From Membranihabitans maritimus (GTDB lineage Bacteria > Bacteroidota > Bacteroidia > Chitinophagales > Saprospiraceae): DNA of 64,000 nt. The stretch covers positions 434,001-498,000 of the forward strand of contig NZ_JAJSLW010000001.1 of NCBI RefSeq assembly GCF_021729145.1. Direction: 5' to 3'. Shown here piece by piece: positions 20,301 to 29,921 of this stretch (its first letter is position 1; every line of letters begins with the position of its first letter). A model generated the notes under the pieces. That model was not told the origin of the DNA, made no database searches, and was given only the letters and a program-made list of their open reading frames with translations. The translations under genes were made by a program, and so were the position numbers.

Positions 20301-21006
20301 GCCTGGAATGAGCAACAGAAATCCAAAATGCTTCTACCGTTTGTCCTGATAACGTCCTGCCGCTATTATCAGTAATTGTACCACTGATTATCAGGGGTAT
20401 TGGTTTATTTAATTCTTCTTCCAGATCAAGGATTGCATGGATTCCCGCTTTGGCATTGAGCGTATCAAATATAGTCTCCAATAACAACAAATCAGCCCCT
20501 CCCTCAAGAAGTGCTTTTGCCTGGGCATAATATAATTCTTTCAATTCATCGTAATCAACTGCGCGGTACCCCGGATTATTTACGTCTGGAGACAGGGATG
20601 CTGTCCTGTTTGTAGGCCCCAGGGCTCCGGCCACATATTTATGCGCACCCGGATGTTTTTGTTTATATTTATCAACGGCCTTTCGCGCCAACCTAGCTCC
20701 TTCCAGGTTAATTTTTTCTACCCATTTCACTGTATCGTAATCAGCCTGGGAAAGAGAATTTGCATTGAAGGTGTTGGTTTCTACAATATCACACCCCGCT
20801 TCAAGATATTCGCTGTGAATCGCCTCTATGACGTCAGGCCTGGTCAGGTTTAACAAGTCGTTATTCCCCTTAAGATCAGAAGGGTGATTGACAAGAATAT
20901 CCCCTCTAAAATCCTGTTCTGTTAGTTTGTATTGTTGAATCATAGTGCCCATCGCACCGTCCAATACTAAAATCCTCTGGTCTAAAATTTCTCTAAGTTC
21001 TTCCAT
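17335..21006 (-). CDS. metH: Cobalamin-dependent methionine synthase
   Basis: Transfers the methyl group of 5-methyltetrahydrofolate to homocysteine through cobalamin. The start is ATG 21006, which overlaps the previous stop as TGATG; a longer frame to 21063 runs into that gene. The 1223 residues hold all four modules. The homocysteine domain (1-330) has zinc ligands Cys243, Cys306 and Cys307 in GGCCGT. The folate domain spans about 350-620. The cobalamin domain (about 645-890) has the cobalt-binding His753 in DVHDIGK. The reactivation domain has [12 protein letters not shown] near 1135. It is the last gene of the mreB-to-metH run, an unusual place. No cobalamin riboswitch is seen before it, which fits an internal operon position. 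Confidence 0.97.
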   Translation of the reverse strand: MEELREILDQRILVLDGAMGTMIQQYKLTEQDFRGDILVNHPSDLKGNNDLLNLTRPDVIEAIHSEYLEAGCDIVETNTFNANSLSQADYDTVKWVEKINLEGARLARKAVDKYKQKHPGAHKYVAGALGPTNRTASLSPDVNNPGYRAVDYDELKELYYAQAKALLEGGADLLLLETIFDTLNAKAGIHAILDLEEELNKPIPLIISGTITDNSGRTLSGQTVEAFWISVAHSRPLAVGLNCALGAKEMRPHLQDLAEVADCYISAYPNAGLPNEMGEYDQDPDEMREYIRDFAESNFVNIVGGCCGTTPEHISEIAGAVSGLKPRKRESKPIYSQYSGLEALVVRPESNFINIGERTNVTGSKKFARLIKSEKYEEALDVARNQVEGGAQVIDVNMDEGLLDSEKEMKTFLNLMMSEPDIARLPIMVDSSKFSVIEEGLKCVQGKCIVNSISLKEGEEIFIEQAKKVRRYGASAVVMAFDEDGQAETTERRIEICKRAYKILTEVVGFLPQDIIFDPNIFAIATGIEEHNNYAVSFIESVKAIKELFPLTKISGGVSNISFSFRGNNTVREAMHAAFLFHAVKAGMDMGIVNAGMMEVYADIPEKLLTLIEDVIFNRNKDATENLVDFAETVKSKGKKKERDLSWRESSVEDRLEYSLVKGITEFIIEDAEEARVKYNSPLRVIEEALMNGMNVVGDLFGSGKMFLPQVVKSARVMKMAVNYLTPYLEEEKSDSVGAKGKILLATVKGDVHDIGKNIVGVVLACNNYEIVDLGVMVPAEKILETAIKENVNVIGLSGLITPSLDEMVHVAKEMKRQKFNLPLLIGGATTSKIHTAVKIAPQYESPVVHVLDASKSVSTVSSLIGNTPEIRKAYYENIQQEYEEIRERRKKTGKKRMIPISEARKNPTKIDWDSFNPHKPKKLGVQAFEDINLKEIINFIDWTPYFQSWQLKGRFPDIFEDEVVGKEAKKVYQDAQKMLDQIVKGNWLQANAVIGLFPAQSEGDEIIIYDENDLTKEKERLVFLRQQLKKAKKLPNRSLSDFIAPKSSGKMDFIGAFAVTAGINIEKSVQQFERTQDDYSSIILKAMADRLAEGLAEMMHHKIRTDIWGYQPDECMTNDELIDEKYQGIRPAPGYPACPDHTEKRKLFKLLDVEKNTGISLTESFAMYPAASVSGWYFSHPESKYFGVGKIDKDQVIEHARMKNVSVEEMERWLSPILGYNN

Positions 21007-22709
21007 CAAAATATCGAATTTCCTGTTGTTTTGGCATTCAATCTGAAAGATACACTGCCCCAAAAATTATCATTTCCATCCTGTTTTCTCAATCCTAAAT
21101 TCAGATCGAGAAAAGCATTATGCCATAAAGTATAAGAAATTCTTCCCTGCAAGCCATAAATTTTTGTCAATTTTCCCTGCAAGGTTTCTATACCGTAGTC
21201 TCCTGGTCGATTATCGCTATAACTATTTCTAATATCCGCACCGTAATTAATTCCATTTTCGTCAAGTCCCTGCCTGATATGGTAAATGACTCCTGAAACA
21301 CTCCATTTTTCAAAAGGCGTATAATTCAATGTTGCAATATACTCTCTAAAATTAGCTCCCGAAGGATGTGCTAATGGAGAATTATAATGAGTGTACGTAG
21401 CCATGGTATCCCGGTGGGAATAAGTATATGGTCGAACTGTATTATATTCTGCTGAAAAATCCATATCTCTTATTCCAAATATATCATATGCCTTAAGTCC
21501 TAATTGAACGCCATATTTGTTTGCCCACCATTGATTTCCACCAAAAAATTCACTAATCCTGAATTCATCAAAAATCACCTGGCTATATAGCTTGTATTTA
21601 TTCCACAATGCCCAGCTAAAATCCAATCCTAATGAAACATTATCAGGACTTCCCACGGTTCGCTCCACGGTCCTAAATAATATCACAGGTAGCAAATAAT
21701 GCAATTCCAAATGATCCTGACGGTTAAAAACTACCGATTCAAAAAGTCCAAGATGGGCATTTTTCCCTAGTTGGAATTGCAGAAAATGAGTTGCTATATA
21801 TTTCTTTGGCAACACCCGGTCACCCGGATCCTGGCTATTGCTCAATTGAGTAACCTCTGCTATCATGTATTGGTACTTCATTTTCCAGATCTGAAATTCG
21901 AGATTCAAATGAAGATAATTTCCCCCGAAATCAGATAGTAATAAAGATTGCATTCCACTTCCATAAAATTGACGTCCATATCCGAACTGCGCAGAAATAT
22001 ATTCTCCAACCGGAACACTTAAATATGCCTGGGAGTTCAAAACATCCTGACCACTAATTCCGCCTAAAAGATCGGCTTTGTATCCGGAATAAAAAGTATA
22101 TCCCGGGGCTGATTTATAATTTTTTATATACCGGTCTATATATTCGGGTCTTGAAAATTGTAAATCCTCAATAGAGGTATAAATATAGACCTTATCATCT
22201 ATACCTGTTCTTAACTCCAGTCCCTTCCTGTTTTCAAATATATATTTCCTGCCCCTTTCTTGCCTTCCTAACTTCCAGTGTAAAATGGGGTTCACGCTCA
22301 AGAAAAAGTCCTTTTTCTCGACAAACAATAAATTTGAAGGGTATTTGTATAAATATTTTAATATCGGCTTTTTCTCCTGAAGGCTTAATTCACCTTCAAA
22401 CAACAAATTTGACTTTCGAAAAGAACTATCTCCAAACCACTCCGGATTTTCATTTACCCAATATTCAATTTCATTCATATCCTGATCTTCTATCCTATCT
22501 TTGGGCAAACCGGAAATAAACCGTGCAACTTCTTTTCTCGAAAATTTGCTATCAGCCGGGAACAATGGATTATCTGACTTGTATTTAACCATTAATTTTT
22601 CCAACTGCGAATAGGAATACCGATCAAGTAAAAGGGGATTATCCTGACTAAAAACCCGTACGGAAAAAACGAGCAAAAAGAAACAATTTACGACTAGAAC
22701 TAATTTCAT
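21006..22709 (-). CDS. RemB/Wzi-like outer-membrane barrel protein
   Basis: Predicted outer-membrane protein of 567 residues with a signal peptide (about 1-22, ending VFSQ). A helical N-terminal part (about 25-95) precedes a barrel of the capsule-assembly Wzi type. The segment [17 protein letters not shown] (about residues 247-263) resembles the conserved core of flavobacterial RemB, a protein linked to gliding, and of Wzi, which holds capsule at the surface. The protein ends in ...GNSIF. Its start overlaps lpxK by four bases (ATGA) and its stop overlaps metH by one. Position after lpxK supports an envelope role. Whether it works in capsule attachment or motility cannot be told. Confidence 0.65.
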   Translation of the reverse strand: MKLVLVVNCFFLLVFSVRVFSQDNPLLLDRYSYSQLEKLMVKYKSDNPLFPADSKFSRKEVARFISGLPKDRIEDQDMNEIEYWVNENPEWFGDSSFRKSNLLFEGELSLQEKKPILKYLYKYPSNLLFVEKKDFFLSVNPILHWKLGRQERGRKYIFENRKGLELRTGIDDKVYIYTSIEDLQFSRPEYIDRYIKNYKSAPGYTFYSGYKADLLGGISGQDVLNSQAYLSVPVGEYISAQFGYGRQFYGSGMQSLLLSDFGGNYLHLNLEFQIWKMKYQYMIAEVTQLSNSQDPGDRVLPKKYIATHFLQFQLGKNAHLGLFESVVFNRQDHLELHYLLPVILFRTVERTVGSPDNVSLGLDFSWALWNKYKLYSQVIFDEFRISEFFGGNQWWANKYGVQLGLKAYDIFGIRDMDFSAEYNTVRPYTYSHRDTMATYTHYNSPLAHPSGANFREYIATLNYTPFEKWSVSGVIYHIRQGLDENGINYGADIRNSYSDNRPGDYGIETLQGKLTKIYGLQGRISYTLWHNAFLDLNLGLRKQDGNDNFWGSVSFRLNAKTTGNSIF

Positions 22710-23767
22710 ACTCTGAATTTCATCAATTCATTTTTAAGCCATTCGAGGAAACCATTTTCACGATTCAAAAAGACCACCTCAATTGGTAACGCAAAGATGT
22801 CGATATTATGTTTAAGAAAGTAATGAAAGTGGGGTTCTAGTCTTATAAGATCTTTTTCTGTGGTCAGGAATACCTTTTTGTGCCCATCCATCTTGTGATA
22901 TGAATCTACAACTGTAGCGATATCGTGCTTTGTATAGGCATAATGGTCCGGAAACTTCCGGTGGAAGTATGCAGTGGTTTTGCCCTTGATAAAATCTATC
23001 ATTGGCAGAGGGTTAGCAATACCAGTCAATAGAAATACGGATTTACCATCGAGCAATATCCTTTGAGAAGTATCAGCAATATTATAGGCTGTATGATATT
23101 TCAAAGAAGAAAAAAATATTTTTTGATCGCCCACCGGATTAATTTCTTTCACGATCAATTCCTGCTCTTTCTCACTTAAATCTTGTGGGCATTTCGTAAC
23201 AATAATGGCACTGGCCCTCGACATTTGACTCCTGGGTTCGCGAAGTCGTCCCATTGGCAATAAATAGTCTTTTGTGAATCTCAAATTAAAATCTGTAAGT
23301 AACAAATTAACATAAGGGGTCACTCCCCGGTGCTGGAAAGCATCATCTAATAAAATTGCTTGCAGGTCATCGTAATTTTGGAGCATTTGGGGAATTGCCA
23401 ATGCCCTTTCTTCCCCTACCGCAACAGGAGTATTTGGATACTTTTTTTTCAAAAAAAGAGGTTCGTCACCAACGTCTTTATACGTCTTTTGAAGGGTAAC
23501 ATTCATATACCCTTTGGTATTTCTTTTGTACCCCCTGCTAAGTACACCAATTTCAATATAAGGATCTAAATACCTAATAAGATATTCAATCATAGGAGTT
23601 TTTCCACTGCCACCTGTATTCAGATTTCCAACCGAAATCACTGGGATATCAAAAGATATGGATTTCAATAAACCAACATTGTAAAGAAGGTTTCTTATCT
23701 CAATTAACAATCTATAAATTAGGGAAAAAGGAAATAGTACTATTTTTACAAACCAATTGTCAATCAT
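22706..23767 (-). CDS. lpxK: Tetraacyldisaccharide 4'-kinase
   Basis: Phosphorylates the lipid A disaccharide precursor at the 4' position, on the inner face of the inner membrane. It has 353 residues from ATG 23767, which overlaps the DUF2851 stop as ATGA; the longer frame to 23809 lies inside that gene. An N-terminal membrane-associated helix (about 5-30) precedes the P-loop GNLNTGGSGKTP (near 48-59). LSRGYKR and LLDDAFQHR are the other family motifs, the latter with the catalytic Asp region. Only one lipid A gene is present in the run. Confidence 0.95.
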   Translation of the reverse strand: MIDNWFVKIVLFPFSLIYRLLIEIRNLLYNVGLLKSISFDIPVISVGNLNTGGSGKTPMIEYLIRYLDPYIEIGVLSRGYKRNTKGYMNVTLQKTYKDVGDEPLFLKKKYPNTPVAVGEERALAIPQMLQNYDDLQAILLDDAFQHRGVTPYVNLLLTDFNLRFTKDYLLPMGRLREPRSQMSRASAIIVTKCPQDLSEKEQELIVKEINPVGDQKIFFSSLKYHTAYNIADTSQRILLDGKSVFLLTGIANPLPMIDFIKGKTTAYFHRKFPDHYAYTKHDIATVVDSYHKMDGHKKVFLTTEKDLIRLEPHFHYFLKHNIDIFALPIEVVFLNRENGFLEWLKNELMKFRV

Positions 23768-25056
23768 GATTTTACAAGTATAGCTTGTCCAATATTGCAT
23801 TGAGCACACTTACGGTTCATGCAGTAATCCTTGTAAAGGAATAACAACGCCTGGGAATCCAGTGCATGATCAATAGTCACACCCAGCTTTGACCATTTTC
23901 TCATTATCCCATTACTTTCCGGGTCGGTTTTTTGTAAAATATCCAAAGCCTGGTCTTTTAAATCCTGGTTGTTTTTGTTGACACCCATGAAAAACATAAA
24001 GGGAGCTAATACATTTATCTGAATCAGATCAGTACTTCTCTTACCCAGACTTTTTGATCGATCCTGATCGCTTTCCGAGTCAAATTTAAAATGATTGTCC
24101 CAATATTTATGTGCTGTACAGTCCAGGTCTGCTGTTATACCCGTCCAATCCAGTGTATACATTAACTTTCTTCCGTATTTGAAAAAAAAATCAGCTAGTT
24201 GGGATATACGGATAGTAGGAAAATTCTGGGGACGCATTCGAGCAAAATTCCAAACAGTAGGATCTATTGGTGATAATTCATATTTTTCTGCTAAAAATTC
24301 ATATTCTTCTTTCAATGCTTTTGGGTAATCATCTTTCCAGTCCTGTTGCAGCATTCCCGCTTGTCCAAACAACAAACTTTCGATCTGATGGCGATTCCCA
24401 ATATGTTTTGATAATATCTTATAATTTAGGGTATTCGCCATCCACTCAAATGCCGTTCCATTTTTAGCAAAACCAAAAGTGCGGCATATTAGTTTAAAAA
24501 GAGTTTCATGTAAATTCTTTTTACTAAAAACAAAAATATCGTTTATCGTATTATACTTATCTTCCAGTCTCGAAACTGCCATTCGTTCCTTCCACGAAGT
24601 AATATTCAATCGTGCAACTTTATCAAGCAGGTTTTCACACGGAATTGCATCAAAATCATATGAATTTAAATATTTATAGGTTTCAAGAATACTGTGATCT
24701 ATACGATCTTTCAATTCTATAGTCGCTATTAAATCGCCATATTGGTCTTTTACCGGTTGGTCATCTTCATACACCACATGTAGTATCACATTAAAATAAT
24801 CCGGATTATCATCATGGCCATGGATTTTCCAATCAGATGATTTTGTATGTATTTCCACTTTCCCTGCCCACAATTGACCTCCAATCCGAACTCTTGAATC
24901 AATAAAATCCGGCCCCTGGTCCCTATTCAAAATTCCCGACTTCATAACTTCTACAAAATTCCCCTGAGTCGTTCTCAACTCACCCTTATCGAATTTCTGC
25001 GTCCGCCAGATATATTGTAAAAAATCCTCTTTTATCAAAGGGCTATAATCTTTCAT
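23764..25056 (-). CDS. DUF2851 family protein
   Basis: Conserved Bacteroidota protein of 430 residues and unknown function. The start at ATG 25056 overlaps folA by 14 bases. The N-terminal part holds a dense conserved block, GPDFIDSRVRI then KVEIHTKSSDW and YFNVILHVVYEDD (about residues 45-105). The acidic and Lys residues (GPD ... VEIHTK) loosely resemble a PD-(D/E)XK nuclease core, but I cannot confirm this. The C-terminal end has Cys residues in CMNRKCAQCNIG, a possible metal site. It is locked by overlaps between folA and lpxK inside the cell-shape run, which suggests a housekeeping role. Confidence 0.85.
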   Translation of the reverse strand: MKDYSPLIKEDFLQYIWRTQKFDKGELRTTQGNFVEVMKSGILNRDQGPDFIDSRVRIGGQLWAGKVEIHTKSSDWKIHGHDDNPDYFNVILHVVYEDDQPVKDQYGDLIATIELKDRIDHSILETYKYLNSYDFDAIPCENLLDKVARLNITSWKERMAVSRLEDKYNTINDIFVFSKKNLHETLFKLICRTFGFAKNGTAFEWMANTLNYKILSKHIGNRHQIESLLFGQAGMLQQDWKDDYPKALKEEYEFLAEKYELSPIDPTVWNFARMRPQNFPTIRISQLADFFFKYGRKLMYTLDWTGITADLDCTAHKYWDNHFKFDSESDQDRSKSLGKRSTDLIQINVLAPFMFFMGVNKNNQDLKDQALDILQKTDPESNGIMRKWSKLGVTIDHALDSQALLFLYKDYCMNRKCAQCNIGQAILVKS

Positions 25057-25534
25057 AAATTTTAAATGTATACGCAAATGGATTGGCTCCATCTGCTTCC
25101 TTTTGAACACAATCTACGAGTTTCCATTTACTTTTATCCCATTCCGGAAAATACACATCTCCTTCAAAAGTACCATGCACTTCTGTAATGTATAATTTGT
25201 CGCAATTATCCAATGCCATAGCAAATATTTCAGCACCTCCAATAATAAATGCTTCATTAGAATTTGTGTCGTTGGCAAGTTCAATTGCTTCTTCCAGAGA
25301 ATGGGCAATTAAAACACCTGAAGCCATATAATATGGATTTCGGGAAACCACAATATTCGTGCGCTTTGGTAATGGTTTTCCAATTGATTCAAAACTTTTA
25401 CGCCCCATAATAACAGGGTGCCTTATCGTTTTTTTCTTAAAATATTTTAGGTCGGCCGGCAAATACCAGGGTAATTGATTGTCTTTCCCAATCACTCTAT
25501 TGTCGGACACCGCTACTATAGCAGATATTATCAT
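25043..25534 (-). CDS. folA: Dihydrofolate reductase
   Basis: NADPH-dependent reduction of dihydrofolate to tetrahydrofolate in the cytoplasm. It has 163 residues from ATG 25534, which overlaps the mrdA stop by four bases. Recognisable parts are the N-terminal IISAIVAVSDNRVIGKDNQL, the Trp-Tyr-Leu-Pro loop with PADLKYFKKKT (active-site Asp), the NADPH-site segments VIMGRKSFESIG and NIVVSRNP, and FIIGGAEIF. It is cotranscribed with the wall genes upstream and, farther down, metH, the other folate enzyme in this run. Confidence 0.97.
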   Translation of the reverse strand: MIISAIVAVSDNRVIGKDNQLPWYLPADLKYFKKKTIRHPVIMGRKSFESIGKPLPKRTNIVVSRNPYYMASGVLIAHSLEEAIELANDTNSNEAFIIGGAEIFAMALDNCDKLYITEVHGTFEGDVYFPEWDKSKWKLVDCVQKEADGANPFAYTFKIYERL

Positions 25535-27384
25535 GGCAACATGGTGTTGTTTATTAAATCTGACTTCAACATTCTTTCTTCCAGCCACTTTCGGGACGGT
25601 TGGATAGAATCGTTAACATATTTTTCAATTACCAGACTGGCAATTGGCGCTGCATAACTACCACCCCATCCTCCATTTTCAATAAAAACCGCAATTGCTA
25701 TTTTTGGATTTTTTTCTGGCGCAAATGCATAAAAAACGGAGTGGTCTTTTCCTCGATTTTCCGACGTACCAGTTTTTCCGCATACATCCAACCCCGGGAC
25801 ATAAGCAGCCCTTGCAGTCCCGGATGAAACTGCTTTTTCCATTCCGGTAATAATTGTTTTAAAATGACTGGAATCGATGCTTACTTTCCTGGAGTCCAGA
25901 AATTTGGGAGGAAGATCTTGTGTTTCGCCATTTATATTTTTAATAATATGAGGCATTTTGTAAGTGCCTCTATTAGCAATAATTGATACGGCATGAGCCA
26001 TTTGAAGAGTAGTGAGTTCCACTTCCCCCTGCCCTATTGCATTGGATAATATATAGGTAAATCTCCAATCTCCTTTGTTCCTGTACAAATCATCATAATA
26101 AGCCGGAGTGGGATTTAGTCCTGTCCCCTCCAATGGCAAGTCCACACCTAATTTATTGCCGAGTCCAAATTCTCCTAACTTTTGATGAATATCAAAAAGT
26201 CCCTTTTCCGGATTACTAAACCCGTATTTATTTATTAAGTCTCTGTATACGGTAAAAAAATATGTATTACAAGAACGAGTTAATGCAGATTCCATATCGT
26301 TATTGCCACCACCGGCATGGCACCTCCAAACATTAGTCTTGTAGAAGTAACCACCTCCACAATGAATATGATCATGAGGTGTTATAATACCTTCCTGAAG
26401 GGCAATGAGGCCGAGAACTGGTTTAAAAATACTTCCCGGAGGATAATGGGCCATAATGGATCGATCGTAAAAGGGTTTTAGTGTATCAGCGTATAATTCG
26501 GCAAATTTTTCTCCCCTGTTTTGTCCAATTGACAAATCTTCGAGGTTAAAAGTAGGATTACTCAACATTACCAAAATTTCGCCGGAGGAGGGCTCTATGG
26601 CTACAATACCCCCCTTCTTATTTTCCATTAATTTTTCAGCATATCGCTGTAACTCAATATCAAGACCTAAAGTCAAATCAGAACCGGAAAGTGCTTCTTT
26701 ATTCAATGAACCATTTAAATAATCTCCTACTCGTCTTCCAAGGTTATCTTTCAGTTCATAACGATGGCCTTTTGAACCTTTTAAAATATCTTCATAATAC
26801 AATTCTACACCACTTTTACCAATGTAATCGCCTGCTACATATTCAGATTCTGAATCATTCACTATTTGACGATCAACTTCCGAAATATACCCCAACACAT
26901 GGGAGGCAGTAGGATATTTATATCCTCTGACCGCCTCTTTTGTCAAAGCAAAACCAGGAAAAGCATGCAGGTACTCCTTAAATTGCAAGGCCATTGTATC
27001 TGGAATTCTTGACATAAAAGTAAATGGTACAAATCGAGAGTACCGGACATCGCTCCAATCTTTTTCAATGTGTTTAGTATAAAAATCTTGATTTATATTG
27101 AGTAAATCGAAAAGCAGCGACGTATCCATGGCCGGATCAAGGTCATTATATGTGATATTAACATCGTACACAAATTTGTTAAAGACTACTAATTCCCCGT
27201 TTCGATCATAAATAAGACCTCGAGATGGTTTTTGGATAGTCTCTACCAGGGAGGTCGTATTTGCCTGTATCTGAGACTGTTTGTCCATCAATTGTACTTT
27301 GGCAACCCTGGCAATTAAAAAAGTAAAACTCGCCAGGACCAATACGACCACAATTTTATATCTGTTATTTTGGTCCAATGCCAT
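25531..27384 (-). CDS. mrdA: Penicillin-binding protein 2 (elongasome transpeptidase)
   Basis: Class B penicillin-binding protein that cross-links peptidoglycan during side-wall growth. Its 617 residues have one N-terminal membrane helix (about 9-27), a dimerisation/pedestal domain and a C-terminal transpeptidase domain. The catalytic motifs are all present: PPGSIFKPV (SxxK), SCN in TRSCNTYFF, and CGKTGTSEN (KTG). It follows mreD by eight bases. The usual partner rodA is not next to it; folA occupies that place. Confidence 0.96.
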   Translation of the reverse strand: MALDQNNRYKIVVVLVLASFTFLIARVAKVQLMDKQSQIQANTTSLVETIQKPSRGLIYDRNGELVVFNKFVYDVNITYNDLDPAMDTSLLFDLLNINQDFYTKHIEKDWSDVRYSRFVPFTFMSRIPDTMALQFKEYLHAFPGFALTKEAVRGYKYPTASHVLGYISEVDRQIVNDSESEYVAGDYIGKSGVELYYEDILKGSKGHRYELKDNLGRRVGDYLNGSLNKEALSGSDLTLGLDIELQRYAEKLMENKKGGIVAIEPSSGEILVMLSNPTFNLEDLSIGQNRGEKFAELYADTLKPFYDRSIMAHYPPGSIFKPVLGLIALQEGIITPHDHIHCGGGYFYKTNVWRCHAGGGNNDMESALTRSCNTYFFTVYRDLINKYGFSNPEKGLFDIHQKLGEFGLGNKLGVDLPLEGTGLNPTPAYYDDLYRNKGDWRFTYILSNAIGQGEVELTTLQMAHAVSIIANRGTYKMPHIIKNINGETQDLPPKFLDSRKVSIDSSHFKTIITGMEKAVSSGTARAAYVPGLDVCGKTGTSENRGKDHSVFYAFAPEKNPKIAIAVFIENGGWGGSYAAPIASLVIEKYVNDSIQPSRKWLEERMLKSDLINNTMLP

Positions 27385-27392
27385 TGGTTGAA

Positions 27393-27911
27393 TTATTCTA
27401 CCGGATTAAAAACAATCATTGTTATCATAACTATAACATAAGACACCAATCCCGACAAAAAGGTTCTCAATAAAATATAATGAAACAATTTGAATTGAAA
27501 AATATCGAGAAGACTTATTGTAAAACAATACACTAATATCATAATTGCAGCGTAAGAGGCAAACCACCTAAAGGTAATACTTGAAATAGTAGGAGATATA
27601 TTCACTTTGTATCCTCCCCGGGGTTGTAAATAATAAATTACATATGGCCTTATGAAACCAATGAGGGTTGCCGCACCTGCATTAACCCCAGGAGAATTAT
27701 TAAAAATATCTATTACCAACCCCATCAAAAATGATATTAATATCAGTGCATTTTTGGGTGTACGAAGAGGAAGCAACAAAATGAATAATGGAAAAATATA
27801 AATTTCTATAAACGGTACGGCATTCCATTTGATTCCAAAAAAATTGAAAATAAATACTTGCGCAAAAATTAATAAGATAAACCTGATAATATTCACTCTG
27901 TATATGGACAT
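27393..27911 (-). CDS. mreD: Rod shape-determining protein MreD
   Basis: Small integral membrane protein of 172 residues with about five or six membrane segments, joining the MreBCD elongation complex. Sequence conservation in this family is low, so the call rests on hydrophobic pattern, length and position two bases after mreC and eight before mrdA. The stretch GLVIDIFNNSPGVNAGAATLIGF around residues 65-85 matches the conserved D-x-F core of MreD. Confidence 0.9.
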   Translation of the reverse strand: MSIYRVNIIRFILLIFAQVFIFNFFGIKWNAVPFIEIYIFPLFILLLPLRTPKNALILISFLMGLVIDIFNNSPGVNAGAATLIGFIRPYVIYYLQPRGGYKVNISPTISSITFRWFASYAAIMILVYCFTISLLDIFQFKLFHYILLRTFLSGLVSYVIVMITMIVFNPVE

Positions 27912-27913
27912 TC

Positions 27914-28786
27914 CTATTCCTCCTCTTGCTTTTCAGATAAACGATCAACGTTCTCCCCATTGTTATTAGAAATTTCATTTCCCACTCCCCATTGGTCATT
28001 AACTACGAGGCAATTTTGCAATTGGTAGAGGTTTCCGATCAGACGAACCGAAACCGTATAATCATTTTCTCCGCTTTCTACATTATATTTTTCCACCACT
28101 CCAATTGGTACACCCTCTGGGAAAGAAAATGAGTAACCGCTTGTAACCACTGTATCACCCATTTCAATATCAACATGTCGGGGAATTTCTCTCATCACCA
28201 TATACCGGAGGTCATAGGGTTCCCATCGTACTATTCCAAGGGCATTGTTCCGTTTGATCTTCGCACTTATTACAGTTTCAATATTGTACAGTGAGATAAC
28301 CTTAGAATAATTATTTGAAGCACTTACGACCAATCCTACTGGGCCCTGGGATGACATTACTCCCATTCCTGGCCTAATATTCTGGTTCTTGCCAACATTG
28401 ATTGTAAGATAATTATGCAGAGAGCTAAATGAATTGGATATAATCTCCGCATTGATAATCTTATATCGGTCTAACTCCTGATACTCCTTGCCAATAAAAC
28501 CAGTGTCCTGAACTACGGTATCTACTCTTTTTTGATAATTTAGAATGGCCTTTTTCAATGCAGCATTTTCTCTGGAAAGGGTGACATTCTCTTCTTTGAG
28601 GTCAAAATAAGCATTTGCCGTACCCAGTTGAGACTGAATATATCCCGAAACAGTATTAGATGTGCTTAGAAACAGATTTTTTCTTCGATTGTCATAGTTT
28701 ATAGCCAGATTAATACTTATCAACTCTAATATTAAAAATAGAATGATAGGTAAATTCTGTAAAATAAATCGAATATAGTTTCCCAT
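27914..28786 (-). CDS. mreC: Rod shape-determining protein MreC
   Basis: Periplasmic scaffold of the elongation complex, 290 residues. One membrane helix (about 11-30) leads into a coiled coil (about 60-90) and a two-lobed beta domain. Recognisable family segments are IINAEIISNS, YLTINVGKNQNIRPGMGV and GPVGLVV. The C-terminal 15 residues are acidic and poorly conserved. It lies 15 bases after mreB and two before mreD. Confidence 0.95.
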   Translation of the reverse strand: MGNYIRFILQNLPIILFLILELISINLAINYDNRRKNLFLSTSNTVSGYIQSQLGTANAYFDLKEENVTLSRENAALKKAILNYQKRVDTVVQDTGFIGKEYQELDRYKIINAEIISNSFSSLHNYLTINVGKNQNIRPGMGVMSSQGPVGLVVSASNNYSKVISLYNIETVISAKIKRNNALGIVRWEPYDLRYMVMREIPRHVDIEMGDTVVTSGYSFSFPEGVPIGVVEKYNVESGENDYTVSVRLIGNLYQLQNCLVVNDQWGVGNEISNNNGENVDRLSEKQEEE

Positions 28787-28801
28787 ATTTTCTTAAAATT
28801 C

Positions 28802-29833
28802 TCACACATTCTTGCGGTCGATAAGGAAAGAAAATTTGCCAATATTATCCAACGCAATACCGGTACCAATAACAACGGCTCTTAAAGGGTCTTCCGGGAC
28901 ATGCACATCAAGTTTGGTCTTGGCTGCTATTCTCTTGTCCAACCCCCTCAACGCTGCTCCACCACCTGTAAGATACAACCCCTTTCTATATATATCCGCG
29001 GCTAATTCAGGAGGTGTAGCCTCCAGGGCTTTCAGAATAGCTTCTTCTATTTTTGCAATGGATTTATCTATTGATCTTGCAATTTCCTGATAAGATATAA
29101 TTTTCTGCTTGGGGATACCTGTCATCAAATCCCTTCCATTTACCGGAATATCTTCAGGAGGTTCATCGAGTTCTTCCATAGCAGACCCCACCTTCAATTT
29201 GATAATTTCCGCTGTACGCTCTCCTATCAATAAATTATGTTCTCTCCTCATGTAATTTACAATGTCAGAAGTAAACTCATCTCCGGCCGTACGTATTGAT
29301 TGATCCGCCACAATACCAGAAAGTGCAATAACTGCTATCTCAGTTGTTCCACCTCCAATATCTATGATCATATTTCCTTCAGGTTCTTCTACATTCAACC
29401 CTATACCCAAAGCTGCTGCCAATGGTTCGTGGATCAAATATGTTTCTTTTGAGTCAACATGGTCTGCGCTATCAAATACAGCACGTTTTTCTACTTCAGT
29501 TATTCCCGAAGGAATACATATTACCATTCTGAGATGTGTAAAAAAGCTTTTTCGGCTGTCAATCATATTAATCAACCCCTCAATTAAACTCTCTGCGGCT
29601 TGAAAATCAGCAATTACTCCATCCTTAAGTGGACGAATAGTTTTTATATTTTCGTGAGTTTTTTCATGCATTTGCATGGCTTTAGTCCCCACTGCTATGG
29701 TTTCTCCAGTCCGTCGATCCATTGCCACTATGGATGGTTCATCAACTACAATCTCCCCATTTTGTATGATAAGGGTATTGGCCGTACCCAGGTCTATAGC
29801 AAGTTCTTGTGTAAAGAAGCTAAATAATTTCAT
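28802..29833 (-). CDS. mreB: Rod shape-determining protein MreB
   Basis: Bacterial actin homologue that guides side-wall synthesis, 343 residues. The nucleotide-binding motifs are intact: phosphate 1 DLGTANTLI, phosphate 2 DIGGGTTEIAV and the adenosine motif LTGGGAALRGLD. It heads the minus-strand run that extends to metH. The 88-base gap upstream contains a -7-like box (TAAATTTG, minus strand, 29911-29918) just before the M16 stop. The run may therefore have its own promoter or be read from the M16 gene. Confidence 0.98.
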   Translation of the reverse strand: MKLFSFFTQELAIDLGTANTLIIQNGEIVVDEPSIVAMDRRTGETIAVGTKAMQMHEKTHENIKTIRPLKDGVIADFQAAESLIEGLINMIDSRKSFFTHLRMVICIPSGITEVEKRAVFDSADHVDSKETYLIHEPLAAALGIGLNVEEPEGNMIIDIGGGTTEIAVIALSGIVADQSIRTAGDEFTSDIVNYMRREHNLLIGERTAEIIKLKVGSAMEELDEPPEDIPVNGRDLMTGIPKQKIISYQEIARSIDKSIAKIEEAILKALEATPPELAADIYRKGLYLTGGGAALRGLDKRIAAKTKLDVHVPEDPLRAVVIGTGIALDNIGKFSFLIDRKNV

Positions 29834-29921
29834 ATTTTCTATACATGAATAATTGCACTAAGTTAAATTAAAATCTAACCACTAAATTTATTTGTTAAGT
29901 ATTTGTGAATCAAATTTAACA

